Positions 16,363 through 25,537 of a stretch of 42,944 nt of DNA are shown piece after piece. The stretch's first letter is position 1. Each line of letters begins with the position of its first letter. The DNA is from Robiginitomaculum sp. (lineage in GTDB: Bacteria; Pseudomonadota; Alphaproteobacteria; Caulobacterales; Maricaulaceae). A program made the position numbers and the translations under genes. Under the pieces are notes generated by a model that was not told the DNA's origin, searched no databases, and saw nothing but the letters and a program-made list of their open reading frames with translations. The stretch is taken from assembly GCA_016763185.1 (NCBI GenBank), contig JAESUG010000204.1, forward strand, positions 1 through 42,944. Direction: 5' to 3'.

Positions 16363-16447
16363 GGATGGTTCACAAACAACAGAACCCAAATATATAGCCC
16401 CTTGTCACGCCCCATATGGGCGGGCGCAACGGGCGAAGAGAGAATTT

Positions 16448-19078
16448 ATGACAAAAAGAATGTTAATCGACGCCGCCCATCCCGAACAAACACGGGTGGC
16501 CATTGTTGACGGAAATCGAGTTGAAGAATTTGATTTCGAATCACAAAGTAAAAAACAATTAAGAGGTAATATTTATCTGGCCAAAATAACCCGGGTTGAA
16601 CCGTCGTTACAGGCTGCCTTTGTTGACTATGGCGGCAACCGCCACGGATTTTTAGCTTTTAACGAAATTCACCCGGATTATTATCAAATCCCTGTGGAAG
16701 ATCGTGCCAAATTACTGGCTGCTGAAGCGGCTGAAGCTGCTATTGAGTCTGAGGCTGACGAGTTGGAAGCAACGGACGAAGTCATCGACGAAGATGCTGA
16801 ACACGATAATACTGCCCAAGATGCCAGCACGGTTGAAGAAGAGGAAATCGCACAAGAAGCTATAAAACAACGCGAAAAACGCCGCCATAAGAATTATCGG
16901 CGCTATAAAATCCAAGAAGTAATCAAACATGGTCAGATCATGTTGATACAAGTGGTCAAAGAAGAACGCGGCACCAAAGGCGCGGCCCTTACCACATATA
17001 TGTCCCTAGCCGGTCGATATTGCGTGTTGATGCCAAATACCGCCAAGGGCGGCGGAATTTCACGAAAAATTTCAAATGCAGCGGACCGCAGTCGACTAAA
17101 AAGCATTACCAGTGAATTGGAAATTGCCCCCGGTATGGGGTTGATTATTCGTACAGCGGGCTCCAAACGCAACAAAACTGAGATCAAGCGCGACTATGAC
17201 TATTTATCCCGATTATGGGGTACCATTCGCGACAATACCCTAAAATCCACGGCACCATCATTGGTTCACGAGGAAGGCGGTCTGGTTCGGCGTGCTGTAC
17301 GAGATTTATATGACAAGGACATTGAATCAGTCCTCGTCGAAGGCGAAGTAGCGTTTAAAGAAGCCAAAGAATTCATGACATTGCTCATGCCATCACACGC
17401 ATCAAACGTCATTCATTATCAGGAAAAATACCCGATATTCCTGCGCTATCAAGTCGAAGATCAGCTTGAAACCATCCACTCACCAGAAGTTCAGTTAAAA
17501 TCTGGCGGCTATTTGGTCATCCACCAAACCGAAGCTTTGGTGGCGATTGATGTCAACTCTGGCCGAGCCACACGAGAGCGCAATATTGAAACCACTGCCG
17601 TTAAAACCAACCTAGAAGCCGCCGATGAAGCTTGTCGTCAAATGCGATTGCGCGATTTGGCCGGCCTGATTGTGATCGACTTCATCGACATGGAGGAGAA
17701 CAAAAACAACCGAGCCGTCGAAAAGCGCATGAAAGACGCGCTAAAACGGGATCGAGCTAGAGTTCAAGCGGGCCGGATATCGATGTTTGGCTTGTTTGAA
17801 ATGTCACGGCAACGCCGCCGGGCCTCCGTCATTGAGGGCACCAGTCAAACGTGCCCAACATGTAATGGCTTAGGTGTGGTTCGCTCAATCGAATCCAGTG
17901 CCTTGACTGCCTTGCAAGCTCTAGAATCCGAAGGCATGCGTAAACGCGCCAAATCGATAAAACTAACAGCACCGTCCGCGGTCGCGTTGTATATTTTAAA
18001 TGAAAAGCGCACCCAGGTGGCCGAAATCGAAGCGCAAGCAAGCATGCGGGTTATCGTTGAAGCTGACCCGAACATGCACCCACCCATGCATGAAATCGAA
18101 GTTCTGGATATGTTGCCAAACGGTGGCAAATCAGAAACAACCAGCGCGAAAGAGCCGTCAAATCGTAAAGGCCGAGCTAGCCGCAAACCAAAGAAAACGC
18201 CAGATCAACCGGCAAGCGACAAGCCAGCCGCAACCCCTGATGAGACAGACAGCGCCGAAACGCCAAAACGTCGCCGCCGGGGTCGCCGTGGTGGCCGCGC
18301 CCGTGGCAAACCAGATGCAGATCAGATTGCGGCAACCGGTATAGAACCCGAAGTAACATCGAACGAAACCCCCAACACATCTTCAGATGTCTCGCCTATA
18401 ATAGCGAAAGCTGGCACCGATGAACCCGGGCCAAAACGCCGTGTGCGCCGCAAACGTAAATCAGCCAATGCTGATGACGAAACACAGATCACACCGCAGG
18501 CCGCCTCTACAGATAAGGTTGCAGCCGAAACCGCCCAGCCATCAGATAAACCAACACGCCCAAAGCGCATTCGTCGCTCCAAACGGCCAGAGACTAGCCC
18601 ACCCGTCTTGGTGGTCGAAAACACAGCTGAAGAAACACCCTCGCCGAGTAAACCGAGCCGGCGTGTTCGAAAACGTGCGACAACAGCAGAGAAGCCAAAT
18701 GCGCCATCGAAGGTCACACCATCAGAAGCACCATCCGTTGACCCGACACCGGCAAAGCCAACCCGCCGAGTTCGAAAGCGCCCAACAAAGGAAACGTCGG
18801 TAACGGCTGAAACACCCAAAAAACCAACCAAAAAACCGGCAACGCGTAAAGCAACACCCAAAGCAAAACCGGCAACCAAGGCGCCAACACCATCGGCACG
18901 CAAAGTCAGGACTCGCAAAAAACCCGTTGCAGAGGTTGCCGTTAAGCCCGCTGCCAAGCCAAAGAAGGCGACACCTAAACCCGCAGCCGCTGTTGAAGCG
19001 GTGAAAAGCGAGGTTACTTCGAAAAAAACCAAACGTAGCTGGGCTAGTCGAATTTTTGGAGATGGCGAAACAGAGTAA
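16448..19078 (+). CDS. rne: Ribonuclease E
   Basis: An 876-residue endoribonuclease and degradosome scaffold. The start is the ATG at 16448 (MTKRMLID), after GAGAG. The S1 domain (about 38-180) is split by a Glu/Ala/Asp-rich insertion (about 90-140). Catalytic Asp368 (AIDVNSGRATRERN) and Asp411 (VIDFIDME) are 43 residues apart, as in E. coli Asp303/Asp346; the Zn-link CPTCNG (Cys469, Cys472) has matching spacing. From about residue 560 the protein is a low-complexity Lys/Arg/Pro/Ala tail with at least five arginine-rich motifs of RRVRKR type, probably binding RNA. The C-terminus has a short tryptophan-containing motif (KRSWASRIFGD), possibly a PNPase-docking site. Divergent from amiC. Confidence 0.97.
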   Translation: MTKRMLIDAAHPEQTRVAIVDGNRVEEFDFESQSKKQLRGNIYLAKITRVEPSLQAAFVDYGGNRHGFLAFNEIHPDYYQIPVEDRAKLLAAEAAEAAIESEADELEATDEVIDEDAEHDNTAQDASTVEEEEIAQEAIKQREKRRHKNYRRYKIQEVIKHGQIMLIQVVKEERGTKGAALTTYMSLAGRYCVLMPNTAKGGGISRKISNAADRSRLKSITSELEIAPGMGLIIRTAGSKRNKTEIKRDYDYLSRLWGTIRDNTLKSTAPSLVHEEGGLVRRAVRDLYDKDIESVLVEGEVAFKEAKEFMTLLMPSHASNVIHYQEKYPIFLRYQVEDQLETIHSPEVQLKSGGYLVIHQTEALVAIDVNSGRATRERNIETTAVKTNLEAADEACRQMRLRDLAGLIVIDFIDMEENKNNRAVEKRMKDALKRDRARVQAGRISMFGLFEMSRQRRRASVIEGTSQTCPTCNGLGVVRSIESSALTALQALESEGMRKRAKSIKLTAPSAVALYILNEKRTQVAEIEAQASMRVIVEADPNMHPPMHEIEVLDMLPNGGKSETTSAKEPSNRKGRASRKPKKTPDQPASDKPAATPDETDSAETPKRRRRGRRGGRARGKPDADQIAATGIEPEVTSNETPNTSSDVSPIIAKAGTDEPGPKRRVRRKRKSANADDETQITPQAASTDKVAAETAQPSDKPTRPKRIRRSKRPETSPPVLVVENTAEETPSPSKPSRRVRKRATTAEKPNAPSKVTPSEAPSVDPTPAKPTRRVRKRPTKETSVTAETPKKPTKKPATRKATPKAKPATKAPTPSARKVRTRKKPVAEVAVKPAAKPKKATPKPAAAVEAVKSEVTSKKTKRSWASRIFGDGETE

Positions 19079-19146
19079 TTGGGCGTATACTGCAAACGAT
19101 TTCCCTACGGTGACGGTAACAAGTACGTCAGATGAAGTTGTTTCTA

Positions 19147-19175
19147 TTGCGCTGCTTCCAAGTTATGCTTACAAA
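19147..19175 (+). promoter_or_regulatory. Candidate promoter upstream of the M48 protease gene
   Basis: TTGCGC (19147-19152) and TACAAA (19170-19175) are spaced by 17 bp in the 134-bp gap after rne. The match to consensus is moderate. Confidence 0.3.
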
Positions 19176-19212
19176 AACGAGGCGGTGGGGATCGAAACGG
19201 AGAACGCGGACC

Positions 19213-20595
19213 ATGCGTCAGATTGCGATTGTTATAACCTTGTTTTTCGGGCTGACCGTTGGCGGATTAGTCTTTGGTTCAGCCGCATCGGCGCAAACGA
19301 TCCGCGACGCAGAAATCGAAAGTGCGCTGCGTGAATATGCGCATCCGATATTGTTGGCCGCAGGTTTAAATCCACCTGATGTTGGTATTCATGTCATCGG
19401 CAGCCGAGAGATCAATGCATTTGTCACCCGTGGGCAAAATATGTTTTATCATACCGGCCTTATCTTACAGGCCGAAACGCCGAATGAGTTAATCGGCGTA
19501 ATCGCGCACGAAACCGCTCATATATCCTCCGGACATTTAGCGCGGCAATCTGATGCGATCAGCAAAGCCTCAAGGCCAATACTGTTAACCATGGGGCTAG
19601 GTATTCTGGCCGCTGTTGCCGGCGAGCCACAAGCTGCGGCGGCATTATTAGGCAGTGCGCAACAATTTGGTGTGCTGACCTTCTTTGTCCATACCCGTAT
19701 CCAGGAGGCCTCGGCGGATCAAGCCGCCGCTAAATTTCTGGAAGCAACAGGACAATCCGGTGGTGGCTTATTGAAGTTTTATGAACGCTTTAGTTTTCAA
19801 GAGATTATGAGCGGTGCCAAACGGTTTCCTTATTTTCGCACCCACCCTCTTTCATCACAACGCCTTGACTCACTCGCCGATGAAGTGCGCGCTTCCACCT
19901 ATTTCGATATCCCCGATAGCGATGAAAGAATTTTCCAATTAAAAATGATCCAAGCCAAAATTATTGGCTTTTTGGATCCGCCACAACAAGTGTTCAATCT
20001 ATACCCAGAAACCGATCAAAGCTTGCCGGCCAAATATGCCCGCGCCATCGCCCATTATCAGGCGGCATCAACCAAGATAGCCTTAGAAAAAATCCAAGAA
20101 CTATTCCTAGCACAACCGCAGAACCCTTATTTCAACGAGTTGTATGGTCAAGTGTTATTTGAATCAGGTCGTGCTGAGGAATCTATTATCTATCACCAAA
20201 AGGCCGTCGATTTGGCACCGAATGCCCCGTTATTACACTTAAATCTAGCCAAATCTTTGATTGCAACCAATAATATTGAGAACCTAGAAAAAGCCCGATC
20301 ACATGCGAACTATGTGCTCCAAGTTGAGCCCGGAAATGCATTCGCCTGGTATCAGCTATCCCTGCTGCACGAAAAAACTGGAGAAATTGGGTTGGCAAAA
20401 TTGGCCACAGCCGAGCAAGCTTATGCTATGCATGATTTTTTGCGCGCGCAAGGGTTTGCCCAACGCGCCAAGCAAGACCTAGAGCCGAACACCCCACAAT
20501 GGCGACGTGCCAATGATATTTTATTGGTGATCGCTGCCGACCCACAAATTCGACGGTTTATACAAGAATCCCGGCGTCGGTCGCAACGGCGATAA
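19213..20595 (+). CDS. M48-family metalloprotease with TPR repeats (BepA-like)
   Basis: A 460-residue periplasmic zinc protease. The ATG at 19213 has GGAGAA about 9 nt upstream and begins a good signal peptide (MRQIAIVITLFFGL... ending ASA-QT near residue 28); the longer frame from 19132 is rejected. The zinc motif is HETAH (99-103) in VIAHETAHISSGH, with the further ligand Glu probably in QEASADQAA. Residues about 260-430 look like tetratricopeptide repeats. This layout matches BepA (YfgC), which checks outer-membrane protein assembly by degrading stalled LptD or BAM substrates. Its position after rne and before a DsbA-like gene recurs in Alphaproteobacteria. Confidence 0.92.
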   Translation: MRQIAIVITLFFGLTVGGLVFGSAASAQTIRDAEIESALREYAHPILLAAGLNPPDVGIHVIGSREINAFVTRGQNMFYHTGLILQAETPNELIGVIAHETAHISSGHLARQSDAISKASRPILLTMGLGILAAVAGEPQAAAALLGSAQQFGVLTFFVHTRIQEASADQAAAKFLEATGQSGGGLLKFYERFSFQEIMSGAKRFPYFRTHPLSSQRLDSLADEVRASTYFDIPDSDERIFQLKMIQAKIIGFLDPPQQVFNLYPETDQSLPAKYARAIAHYQAASTKIALEKIQELFLAQPQNPYFNELYGQVLFESGRAEESIIYHQKAVDLAPNAPLLHLNLAKSLIATNNIENLEKARSHANYVLQVEPGNAFAWYQLSLLHEKTGEIGLAKLATAEQAYAMHDFLRAQGFAQRAKQDLEPNTPQWRRANDILLVIAADPQIRRFIQESRRRSQRR

Positions 20596-20709
20596 GATAA
20601 ATCCCACCCGGTTTCTCGAACAAATAACGAGGTGATAAAAACATCTCTTAATAAATCACTGTCATAGATCACAGCATCTAAAAATGATTCGCATCAAGGA
20701 ACCGCTTTC

Positions 20710-21498
20710 ATGAATAAACCTACCGTTTTTACCATTTTAGTTTCCGTCGCACTTTCGGCGATACTTTCTGTAGGCATCAATATCTATGCCCTAAAATCGG
20801 ACCGGTTTGACAGCAAGCCACCGGCGGGAGAAGCCGCAAGTGACTATGTGAAACAAGCATTACTTGCTGATCCTGCAATGTTGGAGGATGTATTTGCCGC
20901 CCTGCAAAAGCAACGGGAGCAACAACAAACCCAAAATGTCTTAGCCGCTCTTGAGAACGCGCAGCCCGCACTTTATTCGGATACTCGCGACCCGGTGCTA
21001 GGAAATCCAGAGGCAAAATTTACCATTGTTGAATTCTTTGACTATAATTGTGGGTATTGCAAAATCTCCGCCAAATGGATGAAAGAGAAATTTGCACAAC
21101 ACCCTGATGATATTCGGATTATTTTTAAAGACTTCCCTGTGTTAGAGGGCCGAGCCGAAGGTTCCAAAGAAGCCAGCTCTGCCTCACTTGCGGTTTGGAA
21201 ACAAGGCGCACAAGTCTTCCATAATTTTCATTTCGCAATGATGGAAGCCAAAGGTGGCTATGATAGTCAACGGATTGACGAAATTGCCGCTGCATCTGGT
21301 GTAAATGTCACACAAATGCGCGCTGATATGACAGCAGATGAAGCTCAGTTTGAAGCTCATATGAGCGATATATATAACCTTGCTAGTTCGCTGGAAATTA
21401 ATGGAACACCGGCTTTTGTCGCGGATGGTGTACTGGTTCATGGTGCGGATACACAGCAATTACAACAATTATTAGATCAAAAACTGGCGGAGACGTAA
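20710..21498 (+). CDS. DsbA-family thiol:disulfide oxidoreductase
   Basis: A 262-residue protein started by the ATG at 20710 with AAGGAA 9 nt upstream. An N-terminal membrane anchor or signal (about 5-27) precedes an alpha-helical stretch and a thioredoxin fold with an inserted helical domain. The active site is CGYC (Cys114, Cys117) and the cis-Pro lies in EINGTPAFVADG. It resembles the Com1/ScsC-like DsbA group with an N-terminal extension, which in some members drives oligomerisation and isomerase activity. It would introduce or shuffle disulfides in the periplasm. The stop overlaps the start of the YceI-like gene by 1 bp (TAATG). Confidence 0.92.
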   Translation: MNKPTVFTILVSVALSAILSVGINIYALKSDRFDSKPPAGEAASDYVKQALLADPAMLEDVFAALQKQREQQQTQNVLAALENAQPALYSDTRDPVLGNPEAKFTIVEFFDYNCGYCKISAKWMKEKFAQHPDDIRIIFKDFPVLEGRAEGSKEASSASLAVWKQGAQVFHNFHFAMMEAKGGYDSQRIDEIAAASGVNVTQMRADMTADEAQFEAHMSDIYNLASSLEINGTPAFVADGVLVHGADTQQLQQLLDQKLAET

Positions 21499-22115
21499 TG
21501 CAAAAAAATCAATTTTCCTGGCGTACGGCGCTTATCATTCCAGCTATTATTATGGGCATGCTTAGCTGTGCGCCAAGTCCCGCCCCAACCCCGCACAGTT
21601 GGACAATTGACTCCGCCGCATCACAAATTACCTTGTTTGCAATCAAGGCCGATGCCATCGGGGAAACATTCACCCTCGATGTTACAGAAGGTTCAATCTC
21701 AAGCACGGGCGCAGCCCAAGTCATCATCGGTTTGCAAAGCATTGAAACCGGAATTCCAATCCGCAATGGGCGCATGCGTGAACATTTGTTCAAAATTGCC
21801 GACTGGCCATTGGCCAAAGTTTCTGGCCAGATTGATCTCGGCCATGCCCAAAACTTAACCATTGGGCAACGCCTCGACATCACCACAGAAATGACCGTCG
21901 ACTTACATGGAATATCCAATATTTATGATGTCAAATTCGTCCTGACCCGCCTGTCCGCATCTCGCGTATTGGTGCAAAGCGCACAGCCGATCTCCGTCAC
22001 CGCCGATGATTTTGAGCTAAATGAAGGCTTGGCAAAACTACAGCAATTGGTCGATCTTCCCAGCATCACGCCCGTGGTTGCCGTTAGCTTTACCTTGGTT
22101 TTCCAAGGGGTTTAA
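21498..22115 (+). CDS. YceI-family lipoprotein
   Basis: A 205-residue protein translated with the DsbA-like gene (TAATG overlap, GGAG 6 nt before the ATG). It has a lipoprotein signal with lipobox MLSC (Cys24) and a YceI-like lipocalin-type barrel (HSWTIDSAASQITLFAIKAD; GRMREHLFKIADWP; MTVDLHGI). YceI proteins bind isoprenoid-type lipids and are usually soluble periplasmic; the lipid anchor would tether this one to a membrane. Its function is unknown. It is convergent with thiG, with only 7 bp between the stops. Confidence 0.88.
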   Translation: MQKNQFSWRTALIIPAIIMGMLSCAPSPAPTPHSWTIDSAASQITLFAIKADAIGETFTLDVTEGSISSTGAAQVIIGLQSIETGIPIRNGRMREHLFKIADWPLAKVSGQIDLGHAQNLTIGQRLDITTEMTVDLHGISNIYDVKFVLTRLSASRVLVQSAQPISVTADDFELNEGLAKLQQLVDLPSITPVVAVSFTLVFQGV

Positions 22116-22122
22116 CCTCGGC

Positions 22123-22896
22123 CTAAATCAGTCCCGCCAATGGGCTGGAAGGGTCAGCATAGCGTTTTTTGGGCATTCTTCCGGCTAGATAAGCTTCGCG
22201 GCCCGCGATCACTGCGTGTTTCATCGCCCGCGCCATCCGCACCGGATCTTTGGCCTCGGCAATCGCCGTATTCATCAATACCCCATCACAGCCCAGCTCC
22301 ATCGCGATACTAGCGTCCGATGCAGTACCGACACCAGCATCAACGATCACTGGCACCGAACTTTGTTCGACGATCAGCCGGATATTGACTAGGTTTTGCA
22401 GGCCCAAGCCGGAACCAATTGGCGCACCCAACGGCATAATCGCGACACAGCCCATGTCCTCAAGTTTACGGGCAAATACCGGGTCATCGGAACAATATAC
22501 CATCACTTTGAACCCCTCATCGATCAGCATTTTTGCCGAGCGCAAAGTTTCCACCATGTCCGGGTATAAATGTTTTGGGTCCGAGAGAACTTCAAGTTTC
22601 ACCAAATCCCAGCCCCCAGCTTCGCGGGCCAAGCGCAAGGTCCGCACCGCATCCTCACCGGTAAAACAGCCGGCGGTATTCGGTAAATAGACGGTTTTCG
22701 TGGGGTCAATGAAGTCGACCAACATCGGCTCATTGGGGTCCGACAAATTAACCCGACGCATGGCTACGGTAACAATATCCGCACCCGATGCTGCCAACGC
22801 ATCTGCATTTTGCTGATAATCCTTATACTTCCCAGTCCCAATAATCAGCCGCGAAGCATATTCGCGTCCGGCAATCACCAAAGGTTTATCTTGCAC
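22123..22896 (-). CDS. thiG: Thiazole synthase
   Basis: A 257-residue TIM-barrel enzyme that joins 1-deoxy-D-xylulose 5-phosphate, dehydroglycine and ThiS thiocarboxylate into the thiazole of thiamine. The start is GTG at 22896 with GGAG 8 nt upstream. The Schiff-base lysine is Lys100 in WDLVKLEVL, and the phosphate-binding segments ([25 protein letters not shown]) are present. It is 18 bp downstream of thiS on the same strand. No thiO, thiH, thiF, thiE or thiC is in the window, so the pathway is split. The product supplies the thiamine diphosphate cofactor used by PdhA/PdhB. Confidence 0.96.
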   Translation of the reverse strand: MQDKPLVIAGREYASRLIIGTGKYKDYQQNADALAASGADIVTVAMRRVNLSDPNEPMLVDFIDPTKTVYLPNTAGCFTGEDAVRTLRLAREAGGWDLVKLEVLSDPKHLYPDMVETLRSAKMLIDEGFKVMVYCSDDPVFARKLEDMGCVAIMPLGAPIGSGLGLQNLVNIRLIVEQSSVPVIVDAGVGTASDASIAMELGCDGVLMNTAIAEAKDPVRMARAMKHAVIAGREAYLAGRMPKKRYADPSSPLAGLI

Positions 22897-22914
22897 TTAT
22901 TTTCTCCAACATTT

Positions 22915-23115
22915 TCAACCACCACCAATGAACCGCACAATCTCGATCCGATCGCCCTCTTTCACCATAGTTTCAGCAAAAAGGGAACGCGGTACGATCT
23001 CTAAATTGCGCTCAACGGCGACTTTTGCTGGATTTAGTTCCAATGAGGTTAGCATTTGCAGGACACTTGTCTCATTTTCTAGGTCTCGCACCTCGCCATT
23101 CATGGTAATTTTCAT
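22915..23115 (-). CDS. thiS: Sulfur carrier protein ThiS
   Basis: A 66-residue beta-grasp protein from the ATG at 23115 (MKITMNGEVRDLENE); the longer frame to 23160 adds non-homologous residues. It ends FIGGG. The terminal Gly carboxylate is adenylated and converted to the thiocarboxylate that gives sulfur to ThiG. The extra third Gly is minor. The divergent gene aroQ begins 82 bp away, so the thiS promoter lies in 23116-23197. Confidence 0.92.
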   Translation of the reverse strand: MKITMNGEVRDLENETSVLQMLTSLELNPAKVAVERNLEIVPRSLFAETMVKEGDRIEIVRFIGGG

Positions 23116-23197
23116 TGTATCTCGCTTTTGTTGCACAACAAAACTTGTCCTAATGGTCATTCCTCTATAAAACCCAAAAAAATTGATTTGGTACAGA

Positions 23198-23644
23198 ATG
23201 ACAAAAACTATCTACATCCTAAACGGTCCCAACCTCAACCGTCTTGGTACGCGCGAGCCAGATATTTACGGCACAACAAGTTTAGACGATATCGAAACCA
23301 AGTGCCGAGCCTTGGCAGATGCACAAAATATTGCACTAGAATTTCGCCAAACCAATACTGAAGGCGAATTGGTGACATGGGTGCAAGAGGCCACCGATCA
23401 TGGCGTATTCCTTATTATAAATGCCGCCGCTTATACCCATACGTCGGTGGCGTTATTCGATGCATTAAAATTGCTGACAATCCCGGTCATTGAGGTCCAT
23501 TTATCTAATCCTGCAGCCCGTGAAGCGTTTCGTAAAACCAATTATGTCAGTCCAGCCGCCACATCAGGGGTTTTTGGGTTTGGTGCAATGGGATACGAAA
23601 TGGCGATGACAGCCGCGTTTTCTGTGCTATCTTCTACAAAATAA
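23198..23644 (+). CDS. aroQ: 3-Dehydroquinate dehydratase, type II
   Basis: A 148-residue flavodoxin-like enzyme of the shikimate pathway. The ATG at 23198 gives MTKTIYILNGPNLNRLGTRE, the normal N-terminus; the frame back to 23183 uses TTG and adds nothing. The catalytic Tyr24 lies in PDIYG, with INAAAYTHTSVAL and EVHLSNPAAREAFR containing the substrate-binding Asn and the catalytic His region. It is followed 10 bp later by accB; the order aroQ-accB-accC-aat is widely conserved in Alphaproteobacteria. The ribosome site is weak. Confidence 0.95.
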   Translation: MTKTIYILNGPNLNRLGTREPDIYGTTSLDDIETKCRALADAQNIALEFRQTNTEGELVTWVQEATDHGVFLIINAAAYTHTSVALFDALKLLTIPVIEVHLSNPAAREAFRKTNYVSPAATSGVFGFGAMGYEMAMTAAFSVLSSTK

Positions 23645-23654
23645 CAAATGGAAT

Positions 23655-24152
23655 ATGGGTGAAATGGCAACAACCACAAAACCGACTTTAGGTAAAAACG
23701 AATTATTGATCATCCGTGAACTTGCGGATATTTTGCGCGAAACGGACTTAACCGACATTGAGCTAGAACGCGGGGATCTTAAATTAAAGATCAGCCGACG
23801 AGCCGCCAAGCAAGTGGTAAGCGCTGCTGTTTCTGCGCCATCTCTACCCGTGGCACAGCCGCAACCGATGGCCCCAGAAACCCCCGCCCCAGAAGCCGCG
23901 GTTGACATGTCAGCTCACCCCGGCGCGGTAGCGTCACCCATGGTTGGCACCGCTTATCTGTCGCCGGAGCCAGGCAAACCAGCCTTTGTCCAAATTGGCG
24001 ATCAAGTAACCAAAGGCGATACATTGCTATTGATTGAGGCCATGAAGACCTTTAATCCAATTTCAGCGCCACATTCGGGGACTGTTTTGGATATCATTGT
24101 TACCGAAGGCCAACCGGTCGAGTTTGACGAAGCTCTATTGGTCATTGCCTAA
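23655..24152 (+). CDS. accB: Biotin carboxyl carrier protein of acetyl-CoA carboxylase
   Basis: A 165-residue BCCP. The N-terminal part (ELLIIRELADILRETDLTDI) is the association region, followed by an Ala/Pro linker (about 55-88) and the biotinyl domain, with the modified Lys131 in IEAMKTFNP. The start could be the ATG at 23655 or at 23664. It lies 10 bp after aroQ and 35 bp before accC, consistent with one operon. The two proteins form the biotin carboxylase half-reaction that makes malonyl-CoA; accA and accD are not in the window. Confidence 0.95.
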   Translation: MGEMATTTKPTLGKNELLIIRELADILRETDLTDIELERGDLKLKISRRAAKQVVSAAVSAPSLPVAQPQPMAPETPAPEAAVDMSAHPGAVASPMVGTAYLSPEPGKPAFVQIGDQVTKGDTLLLIEAMKTFNPISAPHSGTVLDIIVTEGQPVEFDEALLVIA

Positions 24153-24187
24153 GCTAAACGCCCCGGCTTTGGGTAGGATGAAAACTG

Positions 24188-25537
24188 ATGTTTAAAAAAA
24201 TCTTGATTGCCAATCGTGGTGAAATTGCTTTGCGAGTTCATCGCGCTTGTAAGGAAATGGGTATTTTGACCGTAGCGGTACATTCGACCGCCGACCGAGA
24301 TGCCAAACATGTCCTGATTGCTGACGAAAGCGTCTGTATTGGCCCGCCAGCGCCTACGCAAAGCTATTTGAACGTGCCGGCGATTATGGCAGCGGCGGAA
24401 ATCACCGGTGCCGATGCCATTCACCCCGGCTATGGCTTTTTATCGGAAAACGCCAGATTTGCCGACATTGTAACCGCACATGATTTAACATTTATCGGCC
24501 CCACTGCCGATCACATCCGATTGATGGGCGACAAAATTTCCGCCAAAAAAGCAGTAATGGAAGCGGGTATTCCCGTAGTTCCCGGCTCCAAAGGCGAGAT
24601 CACCACCGAGGCACAGGCTAAAAAAGTAGCTGCCGAAATTGGTTTTCCATTATTGGTAAAAGCTGCCGCCGGCGGTGGTGGCCGCGGGATGAAGCTGGCT
24701 CGCACCGCTGCTGATCTGAGCGAAGCGGTATCTATGGCGCGGACCGAAGCCTTGGCCGCATTTGGCGATGGCTCGGTGTATTTGGAGCGGTACCTGGAAA
24801 CGCCGCGCCATGTGGAAGTGCAAATCCTAGCGGACGCGCACGGCAATGTGGTCCATTTGGGCGAACGAGATTGTTCACTACAACGACGCAACCAAAAAAT
24901 CCTCGAAGAAGCGCCCTGCCCGGTATTAACTGCCGAACACCGACAAGAAATCGGCGAAATTGTCTCCCGCGCCATCTCTAAAATTGGCTATTTGGGCGTA
25001 GGGACCATCGAGTTTCTGTACGAAAATGGCGAGTTCTTCTTCATCGAAATGAATACTCGTTTACAAGTTGAACACCCGGTGACCGAGGCGATTACCGGAA
25101 TTGATCTGGTGCGCGAACAAATCCGGGTGGCGGCCGGTGAAAAACTGTCGTTTACCCAAGACGACGTAAAATTTCGTGGCCACGCCATTGAGTGCCGCAT
25201 CAATGCCGAACATCCACGGACATTTGTGCCTTCACCTGGCAAAATTAAAGAGTTTCATGCGCCGGGCGGCCTTGGTGTTCGTTTAGATTCAGCTGTTTAC
25301 GCCGGATATTCAATCCCGCCATATTATGACAGTTTGATCGGAAAACTGATCGTCCACGGTGCAAATCGCCAAGAAGCCTTGATGCGATTGTCGCGAGCAT
25401 TGGATGAAATGGTGATCTCTGGCATCCACACGACTTTGCCGTTGTTTCAAGATTTAATGAATGAAGAGGATGTCATATCCGGCAATTACAATATTCATTG
25501 GTTGGAACATTGGCTGCAAGAGCAACAAGACGAGTGA
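24188..25537 (+). CDS. accC: Acetyl-CoA carboxylase, biotin carboxylase subunit
   Basis: A 449-residue ATP-grasp enzyme that carboxylates biotin on AccB. The N-terminus [20 protein letters not shown] is canonical. The glycine-rich ATP loop is GGGGRGM (162-168), and [16 protein letters not shown] with the metal and bicarbonate ligands is present, followed by the C-terminal domain. AGGATG precedes the ATG. The stop overlaps the aat start in a GTGA. Length is normal and no key residue appears missing. Confidence 0.97.
   Translation: MFKKILIANRGEIALRVHRACKEMGILTVAVHSTADRDAKHVLIADESVCIGPPAPTQSYLNVPAIMAAAEITGADAIHPGYGFLSENARFADIVTAHDLTFIGPTADHIRLMGDKISAKKAVMEAGIPVVPGSKGEITTEAQAKKVAAEIGFPLLVKAAAGGGGRGMKLARTAADLSEAVSMARTEALAAFGDGSVYLERYLETPRHVEVQILADAHGNVVHLGERDCSLQRRNQKILEEAPCPVLTAEHRQEIGEIVSRAISKIGYLGVGTIEFLYENGEFFFIEMNTRLQVEHPVTEAITGIDLVREQIRVAAGEKLSFTQDDVKFRGHAIECRINAEHPRTFVPSPGKIKEFHAPGGLGVRLDSAVYAGYSIPPYYDSLIGKLIVHGANRQEALMRLSRALDEMVISGIHTTLPLFQDLMNEEDVISGNYNIHWLEHWLQEQQDE

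Larger units (their letters stand above)
15982..16447. other. 466-bp intergenic region between amiC and rne
   Basis: No convincing gene is present. The region holds several short hairpins (GCAGG-TTT-CCTGC at 16092-16104; CCGC-TTT-GCGG at 16185-16195; CCCG-N8-CGGG near 16207), a 14-nt tandem repeat (16223-16289) and a GC hairpin (16326-16362). It must contain the divergent promoters. The structure density on the rne side is consistent with a long regulated leader. I could not identify a convincing promoter. Confidence 0.6.

Noticed and set aside
18322-19095. A 257-codon open frame on the minus strand opposite the rne 3' end
   Set aside because: It mirrors the Lys/Arg/Pro-rich rne tail, whose codon bias opens the opposite frame. 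It has no ribosome site or recognisable domain.
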